A stretch of DNA of 64,000 nt from UBA12567 sp964598425. Its GTDB lineage: Bacteria; Planctomycetota; Phycisphaerae; Phycisphaerales; SM1A02. Position numbers and translations under genes: made by a program. Positions 43,697 through 52,107 of the stretch are shown here, piece by piece (the first letter of the stretch is position 1; each line of letters begins with the position of its first letter). Location of the stretch: NCBI GenBank assembly GCA_964598425.1, contig CAZRBV010000003.1, positions 42,697 through 106,696 on the forward strand, read 5' to 3'. Under the pieces are notes generated by a model, which ran no database searches, was not told where the DNA came from, and worked only from the letters and a program-made list of their open reading frames with translations.

Positions 43697-44809
43697 CTAC
43701 GCCAACCGGTTGGCCTCGGCGAATGCACCCATGAACTCGGCCAGGCGGCTGCAGCCCTCGACGGGAAATGCGTTGTAGATCGACGCTCGAATGCCACCAA
43801 CGCTGCGATGTCCCTTCAGCGTCGACATGCCACGTTCCGTGGCCTCAGCAAGAAATGCTGCATCGAGCTCCGGGCTGGGAGTTGTGAAGGGGATATTCAT
43901 CAGGCTGCGGGATCTGGCGTCGGCATGCGCGGTGTAAAAGCCGCCCGAACTATCGATTGAGTCATAGATCAGGCTGGCTTTGTGCCGATTCATTGACTCC
44001 ATAGCTTCGAGTCCGCCGAGTTCCAGAATCCACTTGAACACAAGCCCGGCGCAGTACACCGAGAACACCGGGGGCGTGTTGTACCGAGAGCCCTTCTTGG
44101 CGTGAATGTCGTAGCGGAACATTGCCGGGAGATTCGTATTGGCTGTTGCGAGCAGGTCCTTGCGAATGATGACAAGCGTGACGCCAGCCGGTCCGATGTT
44201 CTTCTGAGCGCCGGCATAGGCCATGGCAAGTCGGGACCAATCGATGGGGCGGCTGAAGATGTCGCTACTCATGTCTGCGATGAGTGGTGCTGGGCACTCG
44301 GGAATGTCGCTCCACTGTGTCCCGTAGATCGTGTTATTCGTGCAGAAGTAGCCGTACGCGGCATCATCACTCCATGAGAGGTCGGACTCACGTGGAATGG
44401 AGCGATACTCGGAGTCTGCGCCAGACCAGACCACGTGTGCTGCGCCGATGGTCCTGGCGTCCTTGATCGCCTTGGCGGTCCATGAACCGGTATCGACGTA
44501 GTCTGCGATCCGGCCCTCGCCAAGGAAGTTCATGGGGATCATGCCGAACTGACCTGATGCGCCTCCCTGAAGAAACAGGATTTCAAAGTCATCCGGGATT
44601 CCCCCGACTTCTCGGCAATCCGCGACGGCTTCATCGAATATGCGGTCAATACTCGGGCCACGATGGCTGTGTTCGAGAACCCCGATGCCGGTGCCGTCAA
44701 GGTCAATCAAATCGCGGGCGGCCTGTTCCAATACACACTCTGGAAGCACAGCGGGCCCGGCGGAGAAGTTCAGTGTGTGGCGAGTCGACGAGACGGTTGG
44801 TGCGGTCAT
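43697..44809 (-). CDS. serC: phosphoserine aminotransferase
   Basis: A 370-residue class V PLP aminotransferase. LNFSAGPAVLPECVLEQAARDL is the normal start, FLQGGASGQFGMIPMN binds phosphate and PLP, and the PLP lysine is in AYAGAQKNIGPAGVTLVI. It converts 3-phosphohydroxypyruvate and glutamate to O-phosphoserine. It is the last gene of the minus-strand serA-serC run, 26 bp after serA. Confidence 0.96.
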   Translation of the reverse strand: MTAPTVSSTRHTLNFSAGPAVLPECVLEQAARDLIDLDGTGIGVLEHSHRGPSIDRIFDEAVADCREVGGIPDDFEILFLQGGASGQFGMIPMNFLGEGRIADYVDTGSWTAKAIKDARTIGAAHVVWSGADSEYRSIPRESDLSWSDDAAYGYFCTNNTIYGTQWSDIPECPAPLIADMSSDIFSRPIDWSRLAMAYAGAQKNIGPAGVTLVIIRKDLLATANTNLPAMFRYDIHAKKGSRYNTPPVFSVYCAGLVFKWILELGGLEAMESMNRHKASLIYDSIDSSGGFYTAHADARSRSLMNIPFTTPSPELDAAFLAEATERGMSTLKGHRSVGGIRASIYNAFPVEGCSRLAEFMGAFAEANRLA

Positions 44810-44835
44810 GGAAACGCTCCCGTGTGGGGAAGATG

Positions 44836-46104
44836 TCAGCGAGATCGAATAGACGCGGTGGAAGTTCCCAGCACATGCTCGTGCTGGGTGATCAGGGTGA
44901 GGTCCTCAGGCGAAATGGCGCCATCGACCTGAATCATCGCAACGGCAGCCTCGCCGCCTTCATAGATGACGTTCTCCATTTCCTCGACATTCTGTGCGCT
45001 TCGGCCAAGAACCTCAAAGACATGCGCAAGAACGCCCGGACGATTCAGGTGCCGCACGGTCAGAATGGTCGATGCGGCCGTGGCGGTTGCCATGTTCACG
45101 CAATTCAGGACTTCGCCTGCATCCATCCAGTGTCGAAGCACCCGGACGGCCTCGCCTGCGATCGCTTCCTGGGCCTGCGTTGTCGACGCGCCAACATGGT
45201 GGGTTCCATACACGCCAGGCAGATTGACGATGGGATCGCTGAAGACCTTCTCGCCCGATCCTGGCTCATTGGCATAGACATCGAGGCCAGCTCGGATGCC
45301 TTTGCTCTCAATGGCATCGCTGAGCGCGGATTCATCAACAATGCTGCCGCGCGTTGTGTTGACCAGAATAGCACCAGGCTTCATTGCTTCGCAGAAGTCG
45401 GCGTTCACCATGTGTTTCGTGTCCGTGGTCGCGGCCACATGAATCGTGATGACATCTGACATGCGAACGAGATTGAGCAAGTCTTCGCAGTACCCGACTC
45501 CAATTGCATTTGCGTGTGATTCGGTGAGGCTGCGGCTCCATGCAACGACCTTCATGCCGAAAGCCTCGCCACGAGAAGCGACTTCGCGGCCGATCTTCCC
45601 AAGGCCGATGACACCGAGTGTTCGGCCATGAAGGCCCGACGCCCTGGCGTATTCCTTCTTGTTCCAGGTTCCCTCGCGGAGTTCGGCAGACTGATCTGGA
45701 ATGCGGCGATCACAAGAAAGAATGAGCCCCCACGCGAGCTCGGCAACAGCAATGGAATTCATACCAGGGCAGTTTGCGACGGCGATGCCTCGCGCAGAAG
45801 CGGCGGCGACGTCGATTGTGTCGTATCCGGCTCCGGCGCGAACAATGAGTCCGAGTTGATCGCCAGCTGCAATGACCGGCTCAGGAACCTTGGTACTTCG
45901 GACCACAAGAGCCTGTGGCTGCAGAGATCGAACAGTCTCGGCGAGCGCATCGCCGGACAGCGACGGATCGACGTGGACATCACACCCGGCATCTTTGAGC
46001 ATATCGATGCCGGACTCATCGAATGCGTCCGCAATCAGAACGCGGGTGTCTCCAGAGTCGGCGTTGGTACGTGTGGATGGGTTGGCAAGGGTCTGAGCGG
46101 TCAT
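44836..46104 (-). CDS. serA: D-3-phosphoglycerate dehydrogenase with ACT domain
   Basis: A 422-residue D-2-hydroxyacid dehydrogenase. Rossmann block LGVIGLGKIGREVASRG, substrate arginine region NTTRGSIVDESAL, catalytic THHVGASTTQAQ and a C-terminal ACT domain (about 345-422; TVRHLNRPGVLAHVFEVLG) for serine feedback. It oxidises 3-phosphoglycerate in the first step of serine synthesis. It overlaps the DUF1015 gene stop by 4 bp (46101-46104). Confidence 0.95.
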   Translation of the reverse strand: MTAQTLANPSTRTNADSGDTRVLIADAFDESGIDMLKDAGCDVHVDPSLSGDALAETVRSLQPQALVVRSTKVPEPVIAAGDQLGLIVRAGAGYDTIDVAAASARGIAVANCPGMNSIAVAELAWGLILSCDRRIPDQSAELREGTWNKKEYARASGLHGRTLGVIGLGKIGREVASRGEAFGMKVVAWSRSLTESHANAIGVGYCEDLLNLVRMSDVITIHVAATTDTKHMVNADFCEAMKPGAILVNTTRGSIVDESALSDAIESKGIRAGLDVYANEPGSGEKVFSDPIVNLPGVYGTHHVGASTTQAQEAIAGEAVRVLRHWMDAGEVLNCVNMATATAASTILTVRHLNRPGVLAHVFEVLGRSAQNVEEMENVIYEGGEAAVAMIQVDGAISPEDLTLITQHEHVLGTSTASIRSR

Positions 46105-47378
46105 GATGACTCCTGAGCATTGCAGGTTTCCGGGGATGGCGTGTGTGCCGAGTCGAGCGTATGGATAAAGAGCCCACTGCGAAGCTTTGGTTCAAACCAT
46201 GTGGACTTCGGCGGCATGCATGCGCCGGCATCTGACACAGCAAGCAGCTGGTCGATGGTTGTGGGGTGCAATGCAACGGCTACTGCGGCAGCACCAGCGT
46301 CGACGCGCCCCTCAAGCTCTTCGGTTCCGCGAATGCCACCGACGAATCCGATCCGTGGATCCGTACGCGGATCGCCGACGCCAAGAATGGGTGCGAGGAT
46401 TCGGTCCTGCAGCAGCGACACGTCCAGTGACGCGATGTGGTCCGACCAATCAATGGTGCGCTCGTCGATCGCGAGGGACCACCACGTGCCTCCCACATAG
46501 ATGCCGAAGGTGCAGGGCCGATCGGGCTGCGGCTGGTCCGTCTGGACGAGTTCGCCTTGCGATCGCAGCGCATCGAGGAAGTCTGATTCGGAGAGGCCAT
46601 TGAGGTCGGATACGACTCGGTTGTAGGGGAGGATGGTCAGTTCGTTGGCTGGAAAGAGCACCGAGAGGAACCAGTTGTATTCCTCATCGCCGGTGTGCGC
46701 GGGGTTGGCTGCGGCGAGCGACTCAGCAGCGCGGGCGGCACTGGCGGTGCGGTGGTGCCCGTCTGCCACGTAGACGGCAGGGATGCGTTCGAACGCCTGG
46801 GCATACGCGCCCGAGTCGGCAACCTTCCAGACTGTGTGCGTGACATTGTCGGGGCTGACGAAGTGGTAAATGGGGCGGTGCGACGAGTCCTCAAGCACGC
46901 GGGCCGCGATCGAGTCGTCGTCCCGAAATGTGAGAAACACAGGGCCGGCATTCGCATCGAGCGTGAGAACGTGCCGCGTGCGATCGTCTTCCTTGTCCTG
47001 GCGGGTCTTTTCGTGCTTGCGGATGACGTTGTTGTTGTAATCCGACACGTGGCAGCAGCAGACGATGCCTGTTTGCACGTGGCCATTCCATGCCTGGCGG
47101 TAGAGATAGATCGCGGGGGCGACATCGCGCTGCAGGGTGCCTGCTGCAATGAGTCGGTCGAGGCTGGCTCGTGCTGCTTCATACACAGCATCGGCGTGCG
47201 GATCGGTTCCCGCTGGCAAGTCGATTTCGGGTCTGATGACCCTGAGAAAGGACAAAGGGTTATCGGCCGCCAACGCCGCAGCTTCCTCGGTGGAGACGAC
47301 GTCGTAGGGGGGAGATGCAACGCGAGGCGCGAACGGGGCCGGAGGTCGAAGTGCCTCGAAAGCCTTGATGTGAACCAT
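46101..47378 (-). CDS. DUF1015 family protein linked to serine synthesis
   Basis: Started at ATG 47378 after CAGGAGA; 425 residues. The family signature blocks are present: an early FAPRVASPPYDVVS, the RKHEKTRQDKEDDRTRH stretch and a central YVADGHHRTASA. The family is uncharacterised. It is co-translated with serA and serC through an ATGA overlap, while the phosphatase SerB is absent from the locus. A role in serine or phosphoserine metabolism is therefore a fair inference, but nothing in the sequence proves it. Confidence 0.85.
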   Translation of the reverse strand: MVHIKAFEALRPPAPFAPRVASPPYDVVSTEEAAALAADNPLSFLRVIRPEIDLPAGTDPHADAVYEAARASLDRLIAAGTLQRDVAPAIYLYRQAWNGHVQTGIVCCCHVSDYNNNVIRKHEKTRQDKEDDRTRHVLTLDANAGPVFLTFRDDDSIAARVLEDSSHRPIYHFVSPDNVTHTVWKVADSGAYAQAFERIPAVYVADGHHRTASAARAAESLAAANPAHTGDEEYNWFLSVLFPANELTILPYNRVVSDLNGLSESDFLDALRSQGELVQTDQPQPDRPCTFGIYVGGTWWSLAIDERTIDWSDHIASLDVSLLQDRILAPILGVGDPRTDPRIGFVGGIRGTEELEGRVDAGAAAVAVALHPTTIDQLLAVSDAGACMPPKSTWFEPKLRSGLFIHTLDSAHTPSPETCNAQESS

Positions 47379-47627
47379 CTTGGAATCTCCTGATCCGTAG
47401 GTCCTGGATTCTATCAGGACAGCGCTGGGGACAGGTGGATTGGGTTGTGCGGGTTGGTGGGTTGGTGGGAAGGTCTCTCGCTGATTGAATCTCAACAAGT
47501 CGATCAGTGGGCTGAAGTGAGGGGGTCTCCAGGACGATTGTGATCGCGGACCAGAATGAAATCAGCCCGGTGCTTCCCGACGACCGCGTGGGTCTGTTGG
47601 ACAACTCCGGCAGGGAGTATTCAGGAC

Positions 47628-48044
47628 ATGACCCATCGCATCCGACGTGCCGCATCCCGTGGCTTCACCCTTATCGAAATCCTCATTGTCGTTGTGATTC
47701 TCGGCATTCTTGCCGCGGTCATCATTCCGCAGTTCACCAACGCTGCGGACGACGCCAGTGTGAGCAGTGCTCGTACGCAGCTCCAGACCATGCGGAGCCA
47801 GATAGAACTGTATCGTTCGCAAGTCGGCAACTACCCTGCGGCCGCTGGCGGCGGCGTGGATTGGACCGTTCTCACGGCCGCCAATTACATCCGCTCGGCC
47901 CCGACCTGGCCGAACAACTTCAACGAGGTCTACGCAGCAGGTACAGGTGACCTGACCCTGACGCTCGCGGCTGGCCACTCGTATGACATCGACGGTGACG
48001 GTGATGTTGACGCAGCGGACACGACTGTCGTGGAAGGTTGGTGA
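47628..48044 (+). CDS. gspG: type II secretion major pseudopilin
   Basis: Started at ATG 47628; 138 residues. Prepilin signal RRAASRG/FTLIEILIVVVILG with cleavage before Phe and the invariant Glu5, then the AAVIIPQFTNAADDA helix and a GspG-like body (TQLQTMRSQIELYRSQVGNYP). The last 20 residues hold a Ca-loop pattern, DIDGDGDVDAAD, that looks like a dockerin loop; GspG proteins do bind Ca at the C-terminus, but this loop form is unusual. A strong terminator follows at once, so gspG can be made in excess over the rest of the locus. Confidence 0.93.
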   Translation: MTHRIRRAASRGFTLIEILIVVVILGILAAVIIPQFTNAADDASVSSARTQLQTMRSQIELYRSQVGNYPAAAGGGVDWTVLTAANYIRSAPTWPNNFNEVYAAGTGDLTLTLAAGHSYDIDGDGDVDAADTTVVEGW

Positions 48045-48096
48045 ACCCACGAGTGGTGGCCCTGCCGGTCACCACGCCATGATCAACTGCAAGGGA

Positions 48097-48135
48097 CCGG
48101 GCATCGGCCGGAGGGGGCCGATGCCCGGATCTCGT
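48097..48135 (+). terminator. intrinsic terminator after gspG
   Basis: A 13-bp perfect stem CCGGGCATCGGCC (48097-48109) / GGCCGATGCCCGG (48116-48128) with a 6-nt loop, followed by ATCTCGTTTTC. It separates the major pseudopilin from the remaining secretion genes. Confidence 0.8.
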
Positions 48136-48316
48136 TTTCTGACCCCACGGGTGCGGTATCTCGCGAGAGAGCAGGCACGTACAGAATCACGGACTTTTAC
48201 GTGCCCGGCGAGACAGGAGATAAATCACCCGTCGGGTCAATGGTTCGGGGTTCCGCTTCAGACCCCCCCCTGGGCGGACCGATGGCCTCTTGGGGACAGC
48301 ATGGAGGCGCCCGGTT
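48136..48316. promoter_or_regulatory. probable leader/promoter region of the long secretion operon
   Basis: About 180 bp between the gspG terminator and the next start. No repeat or named riboswitch is evident. A promoter for the genes from 48317 on is expected here, but I could not pick boxes with confidence. Confidence 0.3.
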
Positions 48317-48616
48317 ATGAGACTTATGAATCGTGAAACGTACATCTCGCTCATGCTCACAGTGACAGCATGCCTGCTCACCGTGGACCTGTGGACCCGA
48401 GCAGCGGCCAATCCGCCGCTCATGGACACCGCTGCCATGGCGCAGGCGGGCAAGGCACCGACTCGCGGGGCGGGTTCGGCTTCGACGCTCGCCTATGAGC
48501 AGCGTAAGGAGATGATCAAGCTCCTCAAGCAGCTCAACAACGAAGTTGCAGGCCTGCACGCCGATCTTCAAGGCGGCGGCGTTTCGGTTTCTGTCAAGGG
48601 GCTGCCATCCAAGTGA
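48317..48616 (+). CDS. small exported protein of the secretion locus, unknown
   Basis: A 99-residue protein from ATG 48317, with GGAGG 8 nt upstream (ATG 48326 also possible). One N-terminal hydrophobic segment (ISLMLTVTACLLTVDLW), then an Ala/Thr/Gly-rich stretch and a short predicted helix (EQRKEMIKLLKQLNNEVAGLHADL). No family recognised. It ends in a GTGA overlap with the GspH-like gene and lies between two pseudopilin genes, so it is probably a membrane or periplasmic accessory of the secretion system. Confidence 0.6.
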   Translation: MRLMNRETYISLMLTVTACLLTVDLWTRAAANPPLMDTAAMAQAGKAPTRGAGSASTLAYEQRKEMIKLLKQLNNEVAGLHADLQGGGVSVSVKGLPSK

Positions 48617-49182
48617 ATCACCGGCTGTCCATCTCGGTTCGCAGAGGCTACACCTTGCTCGAAGCCATCATTCTGATGGTCATTCTTGGCATTGCTGCTG
48701 CACTGCTCATTCCGCATCTTGCCAATCGTGGTGACACTGAGATTCAGGCGGCCGCCCGGCAACTCGTGGCGGATATCTCCTGGGCGCAGTGCGATGCGGT
48801 CGCCAGCCAGGGGTATCGCCGGCTGCACTTCTATGATGACGGTCGCGGGTGGTGTCTCGTCAATGTCACCGATGCGACCTTCAATGATGTTTTCGATCCC
48901 GCTACAGCCGACTATGCAGAGGATCCATGGCGGACACGCCGTGGTGGCGGCGACTTCAAAATTGACTTCGACGCCGACGAACGGTTCCTATCGGTCGCGG
49001 TGAGCGATGTCACAGTCGCTGAAGGTGGCCGGGAAATCACCTTCGATCGCCTTGGTGGAACGGTGTCTGCGCCAGGTCTCGGGGCTGGTGCTGCCTCGGT
49101 GACGCTCTCGGATGGAACCAACAACTGGAAACTGGACATTGCACCCGTGACAGGCCGCGTCGTCGTGGCCCGGGTCCCGTGA
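48613..49182 (+). CDS. GspH-like minor pseudopilin
   Basis: A 189-residue protein from GTG 48613 overlapping the previous stop. Prepilin signal SVRRG/YTLLEAIILMVILGIAAALLIP with Glu5, then a GspH-type body (RQLVADISWAQCDAVASQGYRRLHFYDDG, ITFDRLGGTVSAP, VTGRVVVARVP). Minor pseudopilins start the pseudopilus tip. It sits 13 bp before the PilM-like gene. Confidence 0.85.
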   Translation: MNHRLSISVRRGYTLLEAIILMVILGIAAALLIPHLANRGDTEIQAAARQLVADISWAQCDAVASQGYRRLHFYDDGRGWCLVNVTDATFNDVFDPATADYAEDPWRTRRGGGDFKIDFDADERFLSVAVSDVTVAEGGREITFDRLGGTVSAPGLGAGAASVTLSDGTNNWKLDIAPVTGRVVVARVP

Positions 49183-49195
49183 CAGGAGTATCGCT

Positions 49196-50290
49196 GTGAA
49201 TTTCCTCGCACATCGCTTGCGCGCCACAACGGGGCATGTCGGAATCGCATTTGGCGAGAACGACGTACGTATGGTGCAGGTGCGCGAGCATCGCGGTCAC
49301 ATTGATGTGACTGGTGCTGCCAACATTTCACATGCAAATGTTGGGCATATGAACGGGCTTGGGGAGGCGCTTCGAGCCGCTTTCATTACAGGCGGATTCA
49401 TCGGTCGCAAGTGTGTTGTGAGTGTTCCCCGTAGCGAAGTGTGGATGCAGGTCGCGCGTCTTCCAGAGATGCCGGACACCGAACTGGACGAGGCGGTTGC
49501 GTGGGAAGCGGCGGAGCGATTCGGTGTCAGTCGCGAAACACTGCAGTGTGATTGGATTCGAACAGGAGCGACCGAGGACCGCCAAGAGGTCTTGATCATT
49601 GCTGCCGACACAACGTCTATGACGCGGCGATTGGATGCGGTATTGGCTGCTGGGCTCCGCCCGGTCGCAGTTGATACAGGGTTCGCCGGCATCGCACGGT
49701 TGTTCAGCCGACGGTTCCGCCGAGATGCCGATGCCGGGAAGTCGCGGGCGGTGCTCGATGTCGGGTCCAGCGGCTCGATGCTCATGGTGATTCGTGGCCG
49801 TGACATAGCCTTCTGCAAGCCAGTATCAATTGGCGGCCGGCACATCGATGCAAGAATTGCCGAGCGGCTCGACCTCGAACAAGTCGCAGCAGCGGAGCTT
49901 CGACAGGTTCGGTTGGTCGATGAATCAAGTCTCGATCCGGCAACCAATGGCGCCGTCGCAGATGCAGCAAGGCCAGTGATGGCTGAGTTGGCCCGCGAGG
50001 TCATGTTGTGCCTTCGCCATTACAACGTGGCTGTGCGGGGTGACCGCCCAGCACACATCGTTCTCAGCGGCGAGAACGCTTCCGAGCCCGGCCTGGAAGG
50101 TCTGATTGAATCGGCTTGCCGGCTTCCGGTGCAGCTCGATGACGAAGCCGGCTGCATGTCTGATCTGAGCCAGGGACTCTCCCGCGTGCTGCCAGGAGCT
50201 GCGGGTGCTGTTGGCGGCTGGGCTACAGCCGCAGGCCTCAGCATGCGGGGTATTGAGCCGCGACGATCATCGGGGAGGCGCGCAGCATGA
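49196..50290 (+). CDS. pilM: PilM-like actin-fold assembly ATPase
   Basis: A 364-residue protein from GTG 49196 after CAGGAG. The actin-like PilM/GspL-cytoplasmic fold is visible: start VGIAFGENDVRMVQV, VSVPRSEVWMQVARLPEMPDTELDEAVAWEAAERF, phosphate-loop-like AVLDVGSSGSMLMVI and a late IVLSGENASEPGL. PilM binds the cytoplasmic tail of PilN and links the outer parts to the motor. Its pairing with GspD/E/F/G here makes the system a hybrid. The stop is in an ATGA overlap with the PilN-like gene. Confidence 0.85.
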   Translation: MNFLAHRLRATTGHVGIAFGENDVRMVQVREHRGHIDVTGAANISHANVGHMNGLGEALRAAFITGGFIGRKCVVSVPRSEVWMQVARLPEMPDTELDEAVAWEAAERFGVSRETLQCDWIRTGATEDRQEVLIIAADTTSMTRRLDAVLAAGLRPVAVDTGFAGIARLFSRRFRRDADAGKSRAVLDVGSSGSMLMVIRGRDIAFCKPVSIGGRHIDARIAERLDLEQVAAAELRQVRLVDESSLDPATNGAVADAARPVMAELAREVMLCLRHYNVAVRGDRPAHIVLSGENASEPGLEGLIESACRLPVQLDDEAGCMSDLSQGLSRVLPGAAGAVGGWATAAGLSMRGIEPRRSSGRRAA

Positions 50291-50949
50291 GCATGCACCT
50301 CATTGACTTGATGCCAGCCGAGATTCGCGCCCGCGCCGAGGCAGGCCAGCGCGTTCGGCGCACGATTGTCCTGTGCCTGATCATCGCGGCGATGGCTGGT
50401 GGTGCCGCGACGTGGGCATCCATTCGCTCGGACCGCGCGAGCTCAAGCCTGGTCCGGTTGGAAACGCTGGCGAGCCGATCTCTGGAACTCGAGTCGCAGG
50501 CGCAGGCCTGCAGTTCGGCAGCAGATGCAATTGAGGCGGCAATGCGGGACTACCGCGCCGTGGCATTGCCAATGCCGGTGTCGTCACTTGTTGCTGGAAT
50601 CGCAGAGGCTCTTCCCGGTGGCGGCACACTGGAGTCACTCACGCTTACGTACGACGGGGGCCGGCGCCTTGGCGCTGATGAAGAAGGGGGCCGGCGGCTT
50701 CTGGGGTCCATTGAGGGGTTCGCGGCAACGGATGACGACGTCGCGCTTCTCGCAAGGCGGATGACCGGGCTGCCGCCATTCGAGGATGTGCGACTCGAGG
50801 GAAGTCGATCTCGAACGATTCGTGGACGCGCCGCGAGGGGTTTCAGCATTCTGTTCATGGTTGATCTGGGCAAGACCTTCACGGTGCTGCGGCCGGAGGA
50901 TGTTCGTGATGACGAGGCTCTCGTTCGCGCGGAAGGGGACGATCGATGA
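50287..50949 (+). CDS. PilN-like inner-membrane assembly protein
   Basis: A 220-residue bitopic protein. The N-terminal MHLIDLMPAEIRARA resembles the PilN tail motif (INLLP) that docks in PilM. It is followed by one membrane helix (about 25-45), a coiled coil and a ferredoxin-like periplasmic domain (GIAEALPGGGTLESLTLTYDG, RMTGLPPFEDVRL). Overlaps both neighbours by 4 bp. Confidence 0.78.
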   Translation: MSMHLIDLMPAEIRARAEAGQRVRRTIVLCLIIAAMAGGAATWASIRSDRASSSLVRLETLASRSLELESQAQACSSAADAIEAAMRDYRAVALPMPVSSLVAGIAEALPGGGTLESLTLTYDGGRRLGADEEGGRRLLGSIEGFAATDDDVALLARRMTGLPPFEDVRLEGSRSRTIRGRAARGFSILFMVDLGKTFTVLRPEDVRDDEALVRAEGDDR

Positions 50950-51527
50950 CCAAAGTGGCCCGGAATGAACGACTGGCGATTACTGCAACGCTCGCAGGAG
51001 CCTTGGTTCTCACATGGTTCTCGACCTGGCCTGACTGGTCGCAGGCCCAGGAGAACCTCGCAGTGGCCGCTGAGCTGGAGAAGAAGGTTGGTGATCTGAA
51101 TCTCGCCGAATCCGAGCTTGCGAAAGAGACCAAGAGGCTCGCAGCGTCACGGGACAAGCAGGAGGCGCAGTGTCTGAGCGTCCCAACCACGGCTGATGTT
51201 GCGGATCTCATGCAGCGACTGTCGCTGGAGGTCGATGGGCACATGGTTCGAGATCAGACGTTTACAGTGATGGACCGTCCCGAGGCAGAAGCGAACCGGT
51301 TTCAAGTCTTGCCGCTTCAGATCGAGATGGAGGCAGACTTCGCCCACATCTGGCAGGTCCTGGAGCGATCCGAACGTCTCCCACGATTGCTTCGGATTGC
51401 GGGTCTTGAAGTCTCGCTGCTCGACTCCAAGGGAGAAGAAGCCGCAACAGAGCCAAGAATGCTACGCGCTGCATTGGCCCTGGACGTCGTCTACGCGCCA
51501 CCGAATCAGGGAGACCAATCCCCATGA
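50946..51527 (+). CDS. PilO/GspM-like inner-membrane assembly protein
   Basis: A 193-residue protein with one membrane helix (about 10-28), a coiled coil (VAAELEKKVGDLNLAESELAKETKRLAASR) and a small alpha/beta periplasmic domain (LPLQIEMEADFAHIWQVLERSERLPRLLRI), the PilO layout and a match to the LxLxIxGxYxxIxxFLxxLExLPR pattern of that family. Overlaps both neighbours by 4 bp. Confidence 0.78.
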   Translation: MTKVARNERLAITATLAGALVLTWFSTWPDWSQAQENLAVAAELEKKVGDLNLAESELAKETKRLAASRDKQEAQCLSVPTTADVADLMQRLSLEVDGHMVRDQTFTVMDRPEAEANRFQVLPLQIEMEADFAHIWQVLERSERLPRLLRIAGLEVSLLDSKGEEAATEPRMLRAALALDVVYAPPNQGDQSP

Positions 51528-52063
51528 ATCAATTCCTGCTCAACCTCCGCCGTTTTGGCGTTCGATTGACAGCCGACAGACGCCGGTTCGCCGTGTTGTG
51601 CGTGCTCTCTGCTGTGGCACTGCTGTTCTGGACACGGCTCATCGTGGTCAAACGCATTCCGAGAACCGCGCTCGCTGAACCAGAGGCACGTGTTGATCTG
51701 GACAAGGCCCTTGCCAGCTCCAGCAAAGCAGGGCAGCCGGTCGAACTTGTACTCCCCGGGCGGCCCGAACGGGATCCCTTCTCGATTGACGCCAACATCT
51801 ATCCATCCATTTCGGAGGCCCAGACGCCTACAGGTCTGGCCCGATCGCCTGCCGAATCTGGCCCTGACCCGAAAGTGGCACTTGCGAGTGTGCGGCTTGA
51901 GGCCTCCATGCCACCCACGCTCGCCGTCATCGACGGATCGACCAGACGACGCGGGGACACGGTGGTTGGATCAGAGGGCCTGGCCTTTACGGTTCTTGAG
52001 ATTCATCCGAGAAGCGTCGTACTTGATCGCTCGGGTGCCCGATACGTACTTCGCATGGAATGA
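51524..52063 (+). CDS. GspC/PilP-like periplasmic connector
   Basis: A 179-residue protein with one membrane helix (about 24-38), a Pro/Ala/Ser-rich linker and a small C-terminal beta domain (LAVIDGSTRRRGDTVVGSEGLAFTVLEIHPRSVVLDRSGARYVL) that follows the HR/PilP pattern found in GspC and PilP, which tie the inner-membrane platform to the secretin. Family assignment is by layout and position just before the secretin gene (44 bp gap). Confidence 0.65.
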   Translation: MNQFLLNLRRFGVRLTADRRRFAVLCVLSAVALLFWTRLIVVKRIPRTALAEPEARVDLDKALASSSKAGQPVELVLPGRPERDPFSIDANIYPSISEAQTPTGLARSPAESGPDPKVALASVRLEASMPPTLAVIDGSTRRRGDTVVGSEGLAFTVLEIHPRSVVLDRSGARYVLRME

Positions 52064-52107
52064 TCCAATAGGACCGATAAGGTCAAATGGCGAAGGCGTA
52101 GTGAACA

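Noticed and set aside
48136..48316. Possible cyclic-di-GMP (GEMM) riboswitch before the secretion operon
   Set aside because: A GCACGTACAG stretch looked suggestive, but the conserved GEMM core and tetraloop pairing could not be found.
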